Source: Pseudomonadota bacterium
Lineage (GTDB): Bacteria; Myxococcota_A; UBA796; UBA9615
NCBI GenBank assembly: GCA_024229515.1
Contig: JAAESI010000245.1
Coordinates: 33,719-97,718, forward strand
Direction of reading: 5' to 3'
Length of the DNA stretch: 64,000 nt
Below the pieces are notes generated by a model. It saw nothing but the letters and a program-made list of their open reading frames with translations. It had not been told where the DNA came from and did no database searches. Position numbers and translations under genes: made by a program. Shown in pieces: positions 48,600 to 55,525 of this stretch (position 1 is its first letter; the number at the start of each line of letters is the position of its first letter).

Positions 48600-49370
48600 T
48601 CAGGCGTGGTGCCAGACCGGGTCGCGCTTCTCCATGAACGCGCGGATCCCTTCGGCGCCGTCCCGGGTCGGGACGAGCTCGTTCAAGTACATCGCCTCGA
48701 CCTCGTCGAGCACGGCAGACGCCGCCGCGGCAACGGAGGCGCGAGAGGCACGGGCAGCGAGGGAGAGGGCGACCGCGCTGCGCGGCAGGATGTGCTCCGT
48801 GACCCATCCCTGGAAGTGCTCCTCGAGCGTCGCCGGCTCGGCCAGCTCGGCCACGAGCCCCAGCTGGTGGGCCCGGATGCCCGACACGACCCGCCCCGTG
48901 AGCAGCAGCTCGGCGGCGGACGCGGGGGAGATTCGAAGCGGCAGGAGGGCCGACGCAGCGGGCGCGAACACCCCCAGCTTCACCTCCGGCTGGCCCAGCT
49001 GAGCATCGGCCTCAGCCAGGATCACGTCGCACGCGGCGGCCAGCTCGAGGCCCCCACCGAGGCAGCGGCCGCGCACCAACGCGACGGTCGGAACCGGCAC
49101 CGCCAGGAGCATCTTCAAGAGCGCATGGAAGGCCGGCAGCATTCCGCGCACCTCGTCCGGGAGGTGCTCGGGCACGGACGCCCCGAACGAGAAGTGGCGG
49201 CCCCCGCCCTCGATGGCGATGAGGCGCAACCCGGTCGACTGAGAGGGGAGGTCGCCAAGCACGTGGCGCAGCTCCTTGATCAGCGCACGGTCCACGATGT
49301 TCGCGGGCGGGCGTCCGATCGTGATCCGCAGGACGGCGCCGCCGTCGGTGAGGCGTGAGTGCAGGGTCAT
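48600..49370 (-). CDS. dch: Cyclohexa-1,5-dienecarbonyl-CoA hydratase
   Basis: 256 residues; crotonase fold. The sequence keeps the Dch-type signatures IGRPPANIVDRALI, GGGRHFSFGASVPEHLPDEVRGMLPAFHALL, VRGRCLGGGLELAAACDVILAEADAQLGQPEVKLGVFAPAASALLP. It adds water to the diene product of benzoyl-CoA reductase. ATG 49370 overlaps the had stop (ATGA). In known ATP-dependent operons a ring-hydrolase gene (oah) lies between had and dch; here it is absent. Confidence 0.9.
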   Translation of the reverse strand: MTLHSRLTDGGAVLRITIGRPPANIVDRALIKELRHVLGDLPSQSTGLRLIAIEGGGRHFSFGASVPEHLPDEVRGMLPAFHALLKMLLAVPVPTVALVRGRCLGGGLELAAACDVILAEADAQLGQPEVKLGVFAPAASALLPLRISPASAAELLLTGRVVSGIRAHQLGLVAELAEPATLEEHFQGWVTEHILPRSAVALSLAARASRASVAAAASAVLDEVEAMYLNELVPTRDGAEGIRAFMEKRDPVWHHA

Positions 49371-50455
49371 GAGCTCTCCGAGGGAACGAGGACGGCCCGA
49401 CGCGCCAGCTCGTGGCGGTGGACCGATTCGAGGACAGACTGGACGTCGTCGAGGGGATGCTCTTCGACCAGGGAAGCGACGGTGACGACGCCGTCCAGGA
49501 CCATGTCCAGGAGGCCGGCGTAGTACTTCGGGGAGCAGCCCCAGGTGCCGATCGCGCGGGCGTCCATGGCCATCAGGCGGGACAGGTGCACGGGCACCCG
49601 GTCGGCGGTGTAGCCGATGACCATCAGCACCCCGGCAGGACCGACGAGCTGGAACGCCAGTTCCTGGCCGGCGGGGTGGCCCGAGCATTCGAAGATCCGC
49701 GCCCCGAAGGCCGGCGCTCCCAGTCCCTTGGCCGCGGCTTTGACCTCCTTGCGGGCGGTCTTGGCGTCCGCCCCATCGATCACGCGCGCGGCGCCGAGGT
49801 GGAGGGCGGCATCGCGACGCCGGGGATCTGTATCGATCGCAATGACCTGCGCGCCGCACGCACGCGCGAGCTGGATCGCGAACGAGCCGACGCCTCCGCA
49901 GCCGACCACGACCACCAACTCGCCGTCGCGCAGACCGGAGCGGAGCACCGCCTGCCAGGCGGTCGAGGCCGCATCGGCGAGCACAGAAAGCTGACGCAAG
50001 GTCACCCCGGACGTGCCCAACGGCTGCGTGGCGGAGGTGCACTGGGGCACTTCACACAGGCCGTCCGCCGGCACCACCACGTGGGATGCGAACCCTCCGT
50101 GGCCGTCGTTGCCGGGCATGAACTGGTTTCGGCAAACGCCGGACTGGTCGGCTTCGCAAGCGGCGCAGCGGCCGCACGGAAGCACCGCCGGGACCACCAC
50201 CGCGCGTCCCATGAGCGCCTCGGAGCCGGCGCTGCCGCCGGCACCGACGACGAACCCCGAGATCTCGTGGCCGAGCGTCAGGGGCAGTTCGCCTCGTGTG
50301 GGTACCCCTTCGGCCCAGAAGCCGACGTCGGTGTGGCAAACGCCACAGCCTGCGATCTCCACCAATACCTGACCATCCTCCAAGGACGGAGCAGGGCCTA
50401 CGTCGCGCACCAGGGGGGCCCCTGGGGCGGTCATCATCCAACGAACGACGTCCAT
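49367..50455 (-). CDS. had: 6-hydroxycyclohex-1-ene-1-carbonyl-CoA dehydrogenase
   Basis: 362 residues; zinc-dependent medium-chain dehydrogenase. Catalytic zinc region GCGVCHTDVGFW and GHEISGFVVGAG; structural zinc CGRCAACEADQSGVC; NAD site VVVVGCGGVGSFAIQLARACG. The MPGNDGHGGFASHVVVPADGLC stretch is characteristic of Had rather than ordinary alcohol dehydrogenases. It oxidises the hydroxy-enoyl-CoA made by Dch. ATG 50455 is preceded by GGGAGATAA, a good Shine-Dalgarno sequence, with a small GC hairpin (50461-50477) just upstream. It is the first gene of the seven-gene operon. Confidence 0.9.
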   Translation of the reverse strand: MDVVRWMMTAPGAPLVRDVGPAPSLEDGQVLVEIAGCGVCHTDVGFWAEGVPTRGELPLTLGHEISGFVVGAGGSAGSEALMGRAVVVPAVLPCGRCAACEADQSGVCRNQFMPGNDGHGGFASHVVVPADGLCEVPQCTSATQPLGTSGVTLRQLSVLADAASTAWQAVLRSGLRDGELVVVVGCGGVGSFAIQLARACGAQVIAIDTDPRRRDAALHLGAARVIDGADAKTARKEVKAAAKGLGAPAFGARIFECSGHPAGQELAFQLVGPAGVLMVIGYTADRVPVHLSRLMAMDARAIGTWGCSPKYYAGLLDMVLDGVVTVASLVEEHPLDDVQSVLESVHRHELARRAVLVPSESS

Positions 50456-50550
50456 TTATCTCCCGCGGTTGGCGGGAGGAGGAGCAAGGAGCGGGCCACT
50501 CGTCTGATCGACGGACGGAGGAGGATCCGGAGTAGCCTCCTCGAGACCCT

Positions 50551-50566
50551 GCGTGTCAACTCACAC
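50551..50566 (-). promoter_or_regulatory. TGTG-N8-CACG dyad with -35-like TTGACA before had
   Basis: On the minus strand TGTGTGAGTTGACACG contains a consensus -35 (TTGACA, 50553-50558) inside a near-perfect TGTG-N8-CACA dyad. A weak -10-like GCTACT lies 17 bp downstream (50530-50535). A regulator bound here would cover the -35 box of the benzoyl-CoA operon. A second TTGACAC, on the plus strand at 50581-50587, lies just beyond, forming a larger inverted repeat. Confidence 0.45.
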
Positions 50567-50589
50567 AGGTTCAGGGGCTTTTGACACAG

Positions 50590-50838
50590 CTAGCCCTTCG
50601 ACTCCTCCGCGATGCGGGCCAGGACATCCTCCATGACATGGTCGAAGTCGGTCGGCAGGTCCTCGGGCCCGACGTGGGCGGCGGCAGCCCGGACCTCCTT
50701 GAACTGCTCGAAGTAGCGCGTGCACTGGTCGCACATCGCGAGGTGTCCGAAGAAGCGCGCGCAGGCGATCGCCCCGGCCTCCCCGTCGATGATGGCGGAG
50801 ACCTCTTCGATCACGTTGTTGCACTTGCGGAAGGGCAT
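50590..50838 (-). CDS. Zinc-finger-type anti-sigma factor
   Basis: 82 residues, soluble. The zf-HC2/ZAS-like core HLAMCDQC (HX3CX2C) with an upstream Cys/acidic helix (CNNVIEEVSAIIDGEAG) marks an anti-sigma factor. It follows the ECF sigma gene by 1 bp, the usual order. There is no membrane helix, so it acts in the cytoplasm, probably sensing redox or metal state through the zinc site. Confidence 0.85.
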   Translation of the reverse strand: MPFRKCNNVIEEVSAIIDGEAGAIACARFFGHLAMCDQCTRYFEQFKEVRAAAAHVGPEDLPTDFDHVMEDVLARIAEESKG

Positions 50839-50839
50839 C

Positions 50840-51427
50840 TCAGGCCTCCGTTCCGGGGTCGACGACCGCCGCCCGAAGCGCCTTGCGAGCGCGGTGGATG
50901 CGAATGCGGAGGTTCCCGGGGCTGATCTCCAGCGCCTCGCAGATCTGGTCGGTGCTCAGGCCGTGGACCTCCTTGAGGAGGAGCACCTCACGGTGGCTGT
51001 GAGCGAGTCCGTCCATCGCCTCGCGGACCTGCGCCAGCCGGCGCTTGGCGTCGATGTGCTTCTCCGGGGTGGGGAAGCCCTCGGCCCACTTGCCGCGGCC
51101 GTCGAAGTAGCTCGCTTCGGGATCGTCGTCGGGCAGGTCGACGTAGCGCTTGTTGCGCCGCAGTTCGTCGATCGCGCGGTTGTGGACGATGCGGATCATC
51201 CAGGTCTTGAGGCTCGCCCGACCGTCGAACCGGTCGATGGCCTTGTACGCCTTGACGAGCGCGTCCTGGACCACCTCCTCGGCCGTCGTGCGGGAGCCGA
51301 GCATGCGCGTTGCGTAGCCGAGCAGCGACGGTCCGTGGAGCGACATCACTTCACGCCAGGCACCCGAATCACCGGCCTTGAGGCCTTCGATGTCGAGCGC
51401 GGCGGCGGCGGCGGCAGCTCGGGTCAT
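50840..51427 (-). CDS. ECF-type RNA polymerase sigma factor
   Basis: 195 residues. Region 2: LLGYATRMLGSRTTAEEVVQDALVKAYKAIDRFDGRASLKTWMIRIVHNRAIDELRR. Region 4: REAMDGLAHSHREVLLLKEVHGLSTDQICEALEISPGNLRIRIHRARKAL, with a helix-turn-helix. The region between (DDDPEASYFDGRGKWAEGF) is longer than in minimal ECF factors. Paired with the zinc anti-sigma factor downstream. An Asp-rich lipoprotein gene lies 43 bp upstream on the same strand and could be co-transcribed. Confidence 0.9.
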   Translation of the reverse strand: MTRAAAAAAALDIEGLKAGDSGAWREVMSLHGPSLLGYATRMLGSRTTAEEVVQDALVKAYKAIDRFDGRASLKTWMIRIVHNRAIDELRRNKRYVDLPDDDPEASYFDGRGKWAEGFPTPEKHIDAKRRLAQVREAMDGLAHSHREVLLLKEVHGLSTDQICEALEISPGNLRIRIHRARKALRAAVVDPGTEA

Positions 51428-51470
51428 GTTCTCTCTTCCACGACCTTTGGACGGGCCGTCATCTGAGCCG

Positions 51471-52658
51471 TTACGGGTTGGGCGTCAACGGGCCGAACCC
51501 GTTGTCGTCCCAGACCGCGGAGTCGGCGCTGAAGTCGACGCAGTCCCCGATCCCGCTGGGGCAGGGGTAGCAGGCGAGGAAGCTGCAGGCGGTCGACACG
51601 TTCGGCGGGACACCGAGGGCGCCGTTGACGGTGCTGTCGGTGATCTGGGAAGCGTCCTCGCTGAAGAGCCCCGTGATGGTCGAGTCGTACAGATAGACCG
51701 TGAGGCCCGGCGCGGGGAGCACCAGGTTGGAGGGGCCGGCCTCGAAGTAGGGGTCAACGAACAGCCCCGGCTGGCTGGCGGTGATGTCGATGGTGAGGGC
51801 GATCGGGTCCTGCGTGCAGGTCGCTTCGATCGCTGCAGAGCCGAGGATCTCGATCTCGTTCGCCGCGGGGTCCACCGCGGTGGGGTTGATCAACAGCGGG
51901 AAGTCGGTGATGTCGATGCCGCCGAAGGTGCTGAGCAGCGAGATCAACCCCGGCGGTTCGATGACGTTCACCGTGTTCCAGTCGAGGCAGTAGGTGACGT
52001 CGACGACGCTGGTTCCGACCTCGACGACCTCGATGGAGTCGCAGTCCGCCGTCAGCTGGTAGGCGCTCCCGGCGCCGTCCTTGCCGTCGATGACGATGAA
52101 CAAGGGGACTGCGGCGACCGCCGGCACCGTCACCGACTCGCTCGTGGTGCTGCCCAACGAGGTGCCGAGGCAGCCGTCCACCGCACCGCACTCGCTGACG
52201 ACGAACAGGTCCAGGTCCTGGCCGGCGTCGCTCCAGGTGAGCGTGAAGGTGACCTCACCGTCGCCCCCGGGGACGAACCGGAAGACGTCTTCGCCTCCGG
52301 TCCAGTGGCCGCCATCGGCGTCGCAGGAGTTCCAGTCGTTCACGTTGTCGGGCTCGCCGATCGTGCTGCCGCCGACCGTCGCGCAGGTGAGCGACGTACC
52401 CGGGCAGTCGAGCTCCTGAAGGGGCTCGGCGCTGTCGTCGTCGTCGTCCGCGGAGTCATCGTCGTCGCCAACGGACGAATCGTCGTCGTCGTCGTCCTCC
52501 CCGATCGCCGAGTCGTCGTCGTCTCCGATCGCGTCGTCGTCGTCGCCGGTGATGTCGTCGTCGTCCGTGACGTCGTCGTCATCGTCGGCCGGTGGCGGCG
52601 GCTCGGGGCAGCCGGCGAGCACCAGCAGCAAGGCCAGCAGGATCCAGCGCAGCTTCAT
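51471..52658 (-). CDS. Asp-rich surface lipoprotein
   Basis: 395 residues from ATG 52658; lipobox LLLVLAGC. Residues ~23-82 are almost only Asp with Ser/Gly/Ile/Thr breaks (blocks of DDDD separated by 3-5 residues), a very acidic spacer. The remainder is beta-rich with an N-terminal pre-peptidase-like domain (GEDVFRFVPGGDGEVTFTLTWSDAGQDLDLFVV, TVPAVAAVPLFIVIDG) of the kind found in secreted proteins, and several Cys pairs toward the end. Function unknown. The Asp repeat is shared with the beta-lactamase-like lipoprotein at 41.8-43.5 kb, pointing to a lineage-specific surface linker, possibly calcium-binding. Confidence 0.8.
   Translation of the reverse strand: MKLRWILLALLLVLAGCPEPPPPADDDDDVTDDDDITGDDDDAIGDDDDSAIGEDDDDDDSSVGDDDDSADDDDDSAEPLQELDCPGTSLTCATVGGSTIGEPDNVNDWNSCDADGGHWTGGEDVFRFVPGGDGEVTFTLTWSDAGQDLDLFVVSECGAVDGCLGTSLGSTTSESVTVPAVAAVPLFIVIDGKDGAGSAYQLTADCDSIEVVEVGTSVVDVTYCLDWNTVNVIEPPGLISLLSTFGGIDITDFPLLINPTAVDPAANEIEILGSAAIEATCTQDPIALTIDITASQPGLFVDPYFEAGPSNLVLPAPGLTVYLYDSTITGLFSEDASQITDSTVNGALGVPPNVSTACSFLACYPCPSGIGDCVDFSADSAVWDDNGFGPLTPNP
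52433..52590. repeat. GTC/GTCGTC codon repeats encoding the Asp linker
   Basis: A run of (GTC)n blocks on the plus strand (GAC on the coding strand) codes for the polyaspartate spacer of the lipoprotein. A shorter similar tract at 43363-43415 and one at 42314-42330 encode those of the beta-lactamase-like lipoprotein. Such tracts can change length by slippage. Confidence 0.7.
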
Positions 52659-52726
52659 GGTCGATTCCCCTCGGGCGGGACCTTCCACCAGATGCCGAGC
52701 CCGGTCAACGGGCCTCCCCGACCCGG

Positions 52727-52732
52727 TATAAG
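52727..52732 (+). promoter_or_regulatory. -10 element TATAAG of the glpD promoter
   Basis: TATAAG in an otherwise GC-rich spacer; transcription would start near 52739, giving a short leader with GGAGG (52741-52745) before GTG 52753. No clear -35 box is seen. Confidence 0.4.
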
Positions 52733-52752
52733 CCTCTTCAGGAGGCTGCTAC

Positions 52753-54429
52753 GTGCCAACTCGTCAAGAAATGTGGGATCGCCTGGGCTCCGAGGTCCAG
52801 CTGCTGGTCGTCGGAGGAGGCATCAACGGCGCGGGCATCGCGCGGGACGCCGCCCGGCGTGGACTGACCGTCGCATTGGTGGAGCGCGGGGACCTCGCGG
52901 AGGGCACCTCGTCGCGCAGCAGCAAGCTGGTCCACGGAGGCCTGCGCTACCTCGAGCAGTACGAGTTCGGGCTCGTCTTCGAAGCGGTCAGCGAACGCCG
53001 CATCCTCATGGACATCGCGCCCCACATGGTGAACCCGCTGGGGTTCGTGTTCCCCGTCTACGAGGGCGATCGACGCTCTTTGGCGACCATCCGCGCGGGG
53101 ATGATGCTGTACGACGGCCTCTCCCTGTTCCGCTCGCCGAAGCGGCACCGAATGCTGAGCCCGACGGACATCGAGGAGATCGAACCGGCGCTCACCACCG
53201 AAAAGCTCAAGGGCGCGCCGCTGTACTACGACTGCTCCACCGACGACGCCCGCCTCACCCTGGAGAACGTGCTCGACGCCGCCGACCACGGCGCCGTGAT
53301 CGCCACCCACGCAGACGTCACCGGCTTCATCCGCGACGAGCACGGGCGGATCGCCGGCGCGTCGGTCCGGGACACGCTCACGGGCACCACCAAGGAGGTG
53401 TTCGCGGGGGCCGTGATCAACGCGACCGGACCGTGGACCGACCAGATCCTCCGCATGGCCTCGGGCGAGGAGGAGCAGGCGGCGATGCTGCGGCCGACCA
53501 AGGGCGTGCACATCGTGGTGCGCTACGACCGCCTCCCCGTGACCAACGCGGTGGTCTGCTTCCACCCCGACGACGGGCGGGTCCTGTTCGCGATCCCGTG
53601 GGGCGATTGCACGTACATCGGCACCACGGACACCGACTTCGAGGGCGACCCCGCCGACGTGTACGCCGACACCGACGACGTGGAGTACCTGCTGCGCGCC
53701 TCGGCCGCCTACTTCCCCGATGCAGCGCTGGGCCGCGACGACGTGCTCTGCACCTGGGCCGGCCTGCGCCCCCTCGTCCGAGCCCCCGCCAGCGACGGCG
53801 AGATGGACGAGTCCGCGGTCAGCCGCGAGCACCGCATCGACGTCGGCCATGACGGGCTCGTGACGGTCACCGGCGGCAAGCTCACGACCTACCGGCTGAT
53901 GTCCAACGAGACCGTCGACAAGGCGGTCAAGGTGCTGCGCCTGGGCGGCAAGTTGGACCGGCCCCTCAAGAACCCTGTGACAGATCAGGAGCCGCTCCCC
54001 GGGGCGGTGCGCTGGCCCGACGACGACGACCACGACGCGGTCGCCGCCGAGATCCGGGAGGTCGGAGGGCAGGCGGTGTCGGAGGAGACCGCCCGCCTGC
54101 TCGCGGACACGTACGGCATGCGCGGCCGCGAGGTCGCCCGCCTCGTTCGGCTCGATGCCGCGCTGGGCGAAGCGCTGGTGCCGGGGCGACCGGAGATCCT
54201 CGCCCAGGTGGATTGGGCGGTGGAGCAGGAGTTCTCGGCGTCGGTCGAGTCCGTGCTCAAGCAGCGAACCCAGATCTACTACCGCGACCCCCAGCAGGGG
54301 CTTGGCTGCGCGCGCAGCGTGTCGGAGCGGATGGCGACGCTGCTGGGGTGGAGCGACGCCCAGCGTAAGGCCAGCGTCGCCGCCTACGAAGCCGAAGTCG
54401 CGGCCTCACGTCGCTGGCGGAACGGCTAG
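52753..54429 (+). CDS. glpD: FAD-dependent glycerol-3-phosphate dehydrogenase
   Basis: 558 residues from GTG 52753. N-terminal FAD site QLLVVGGGINGAGIARDAARRGLTVALVERGD, then GTSSRSSKLVHGGLRYLEQ, a GlpD signature. Catalytic/structural segments include TRPTKGVHIVV-like RPTKGVHIVVRYDRLP, TYIGTTDTDFEGDP, GGKLTTYRLMSNETVDKAV, and the helical C-terminal domain (VRLDAALGEALVPG). It oxidises glycerol-3-phosphate to dihydroxyacetone phosphate and feeds electrons to the quinone pool at the membrane. It stands alone between a lipoprotein gene and a convergent transporter. Confidence 0.9.
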   Translation: MPTRQEMWDRLGSEVQLLVVGGGINGAGIARDAARRGLTVALVERGDLAEGTSSRSSKLVHGGLRYLEQYEFGLVFEAVSERRILMDIAPHMVNPLGFVFPVYEGDRRSLATIRAGMMLYDGLSLFRSPKRHRMLSPTDIEEIEPALTTEKLKGAPLYYDCSTDDARLTLENVLDAADHGAVIATHADVTGFIRDEHGRIAGASVRDTLTGTTKEVFAGAVINATGPWTDQILRMASGEEEQAAMLRPTKGVHIVVRYDRLPVTNAVVCFHPDDGRVLFAIPWGDCTYIGTTDTDFEGDPADVYADTDDVEYLLRASAAYFPDAALGRDDVLCTWAGLRPLVRAPASDGEMDESAVSREHRIDVGHDGLVTVTGGKLTTYRLMSNETVDKAVKVLRLGGKLDRPLKNPVTDQEPLPGAVRWPDDDDHDAVAAEIREVGGQAVSEETARLLADTYGMRGREVARLVRLDAALGEALVPGRPEILAQVDWAVEQEFSASVESVLKQRTQIYYRDPQQGLGCARSVSERMATLLGWSDAQRKASVAAYEAEVAASRRWRNG

Positions 54430-54453
54430 CACCACAGCCACTCGCAGACCGCG

Positions 54454-55365
54454 TTACGCCCCGTGAGCTTCGTCTTCCGGCTCGACGTGGATCGTGACCA
54501 CGGCGTCGGGCCATTCCTGCACCAGCGCCGCTTCGATCAGGTCGCACCGGTCGTGCGACTCCCGCACCGTCTGCTCGCCCGGAACCACGAGGTGGAACTC
54601 GACGAAGATCGTCCGTCCCGCCCGCCGGGTTCGCAGGTCGTGGGTCTCCAGCGCGGCCCCCTTCTGCGCGTTCAGGAGCTCCTGGATGCGGGCGAGTTCG
54701 GCCGGCTCCAGGCCCGCGTCCATCAAGCCGTTCACCGCTTCACGCACGATGCCGACCCCGAGCCAGGCGACGTGGACCGCCACCGCCAGGGCGATGACCG
54801 CATCGAGCCACCAGTACCCGGTGACCCAGGCGATCGCGAGGCCCCCGAGGGCCCCGGCGGTGGTGAGCACGTCCGCGAGCACGTGGGCCCCGTCCGCCGA
54901 CAGCGCGGGGGAGCGGAGCAGGCGGCCTTGGCGCCGGAGCCAGAGCCCTAGGAGCAGGTTCACGACCCCGGCGGCGCCGGACAGCGCCAGCCCTTCGCTC
55001 ATCCCGGTCAGCGCGGTCGAATCACCCAGTCGGCCCGAGGCGTCCCACACGATCGCGGCGGCGGCCATGGCGACCAGTCCGCCTTCGAGTCCGGCGGCGA
55101 AGTACTCCGCCTTGCCGTGGCCCCAGGGGTGGCCTTCGTCCTCGGGCTGGCGGGCGATCTCCAGCGCCACGTAGGCGACCATCGCCGCGAAGACGTTGAC
55201 CGCCGATTCCATGCCGTCGGCCATCAGCGCGACGGACCCGGTCATCCGCCAGGCGGCCCACTTGGCGAGCAGGACCAGCCCCGCGACGGCGAGGCTGACG
55301 GCGGCGGCGCGCCTGGCCAGGGCGCCAGCGTCCGGTGATCCAGGTTTGCGTTCGAGGCGTGGCAT
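54454..55365 (-). CDS. Cation diffusion facilitator (CDF) transporter
   Basis: 303 residues from ATG 55365. Six helices; metal-site motifs ALMADGMESAVNVFAA (helix 2) and SADGAHVLADVLTT (helix 5), with the GHPWGHGKAEYFAAG loop typical of the family. The cytoplasmic ferredoxin-like C-terminal domain ends DVVVTIHVEPEDE-like (PDAVVTIHVEPEDEAHG). It exports divalent metal such as Zn, Fe or Mn in exchange for protons; selectivity cannot be read. The frame extends upstream to 55482, but that part lacks helices and overlaps the promoter of the divergent radical SAM gene. Confidence 0.85.
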   Translation of the reverse strand: MPRLERKPGSPDAGALARRAAAVSLAVAGLVLLAKWAAWRMTGSVALMADGMESAVNVFAAMVAYVALEIARQPEDEGHPWGHGKAEYFAAGLEGGLVAMAAAAIVWDASGRLGDSTALTGMSEGLALSGAAGVVNLLLGLWLRRQGRLLRSPALSADGAHVLADVLTTAGALGGLAIAWVTGYWWLDAVIALAVAVHVAWLGVGIVREAVNGLMDAGLEPAELARIQELLNAQKGAALETHDLRTRRAGRTIFVEFHLVVPGEQTVRESHDRCDLIEAALVQEWPDAVVTIHVEPEDEAHGA

Positions 55366-55468
55366 CGCGTGCAGCTGTGACGATACGGGTGGCTGCTCTT
55401 GAGCGCATCCCGGCCTGCGGGGCCACGCCGTCGCCCGGCGCGAACAGCCCACCTGTGCCCCCGGACTC

Positions 55469-55482
55469 ATGACCAAGGTCAT
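55469..55482 (+). promoter_or_regulatory. Crp/Fnr-like box E (ATGAC-N4-GTCAT)
   Basis: ATGACCAAGGTCAT, a perfect dyad. A -10-like cAagtT lies at 55505-55510 (A 30.5 bp from the centre), predicting a start near 55517 and a short leader that carries AGGAGG before ATG 55526. The centre is 50.5 bp from the start codon, so this is the same promoter geometry with a short leader added. Confidence 0.65.
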
Positions 55483-55525
55483 TGCGTACCCCGATTAGGA
55501 GATGCAAGTTGGCGGTAGGAGGACG

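Noticed and set aside
52433..52590. GTC repeats as a possible CRISPR or regulatory repeat array
   Set aside because: They are codon repeats for Asp within a lipoprotein gene, of irregular length and without spacers.
52731..52747. AGCCTC-N5-GAGGCT hairpin as a translational control element for glpD
   Set aside because: Transcription predicted from TATAAG would begin inside the repeat, so the left arm would not be in the mRNA.
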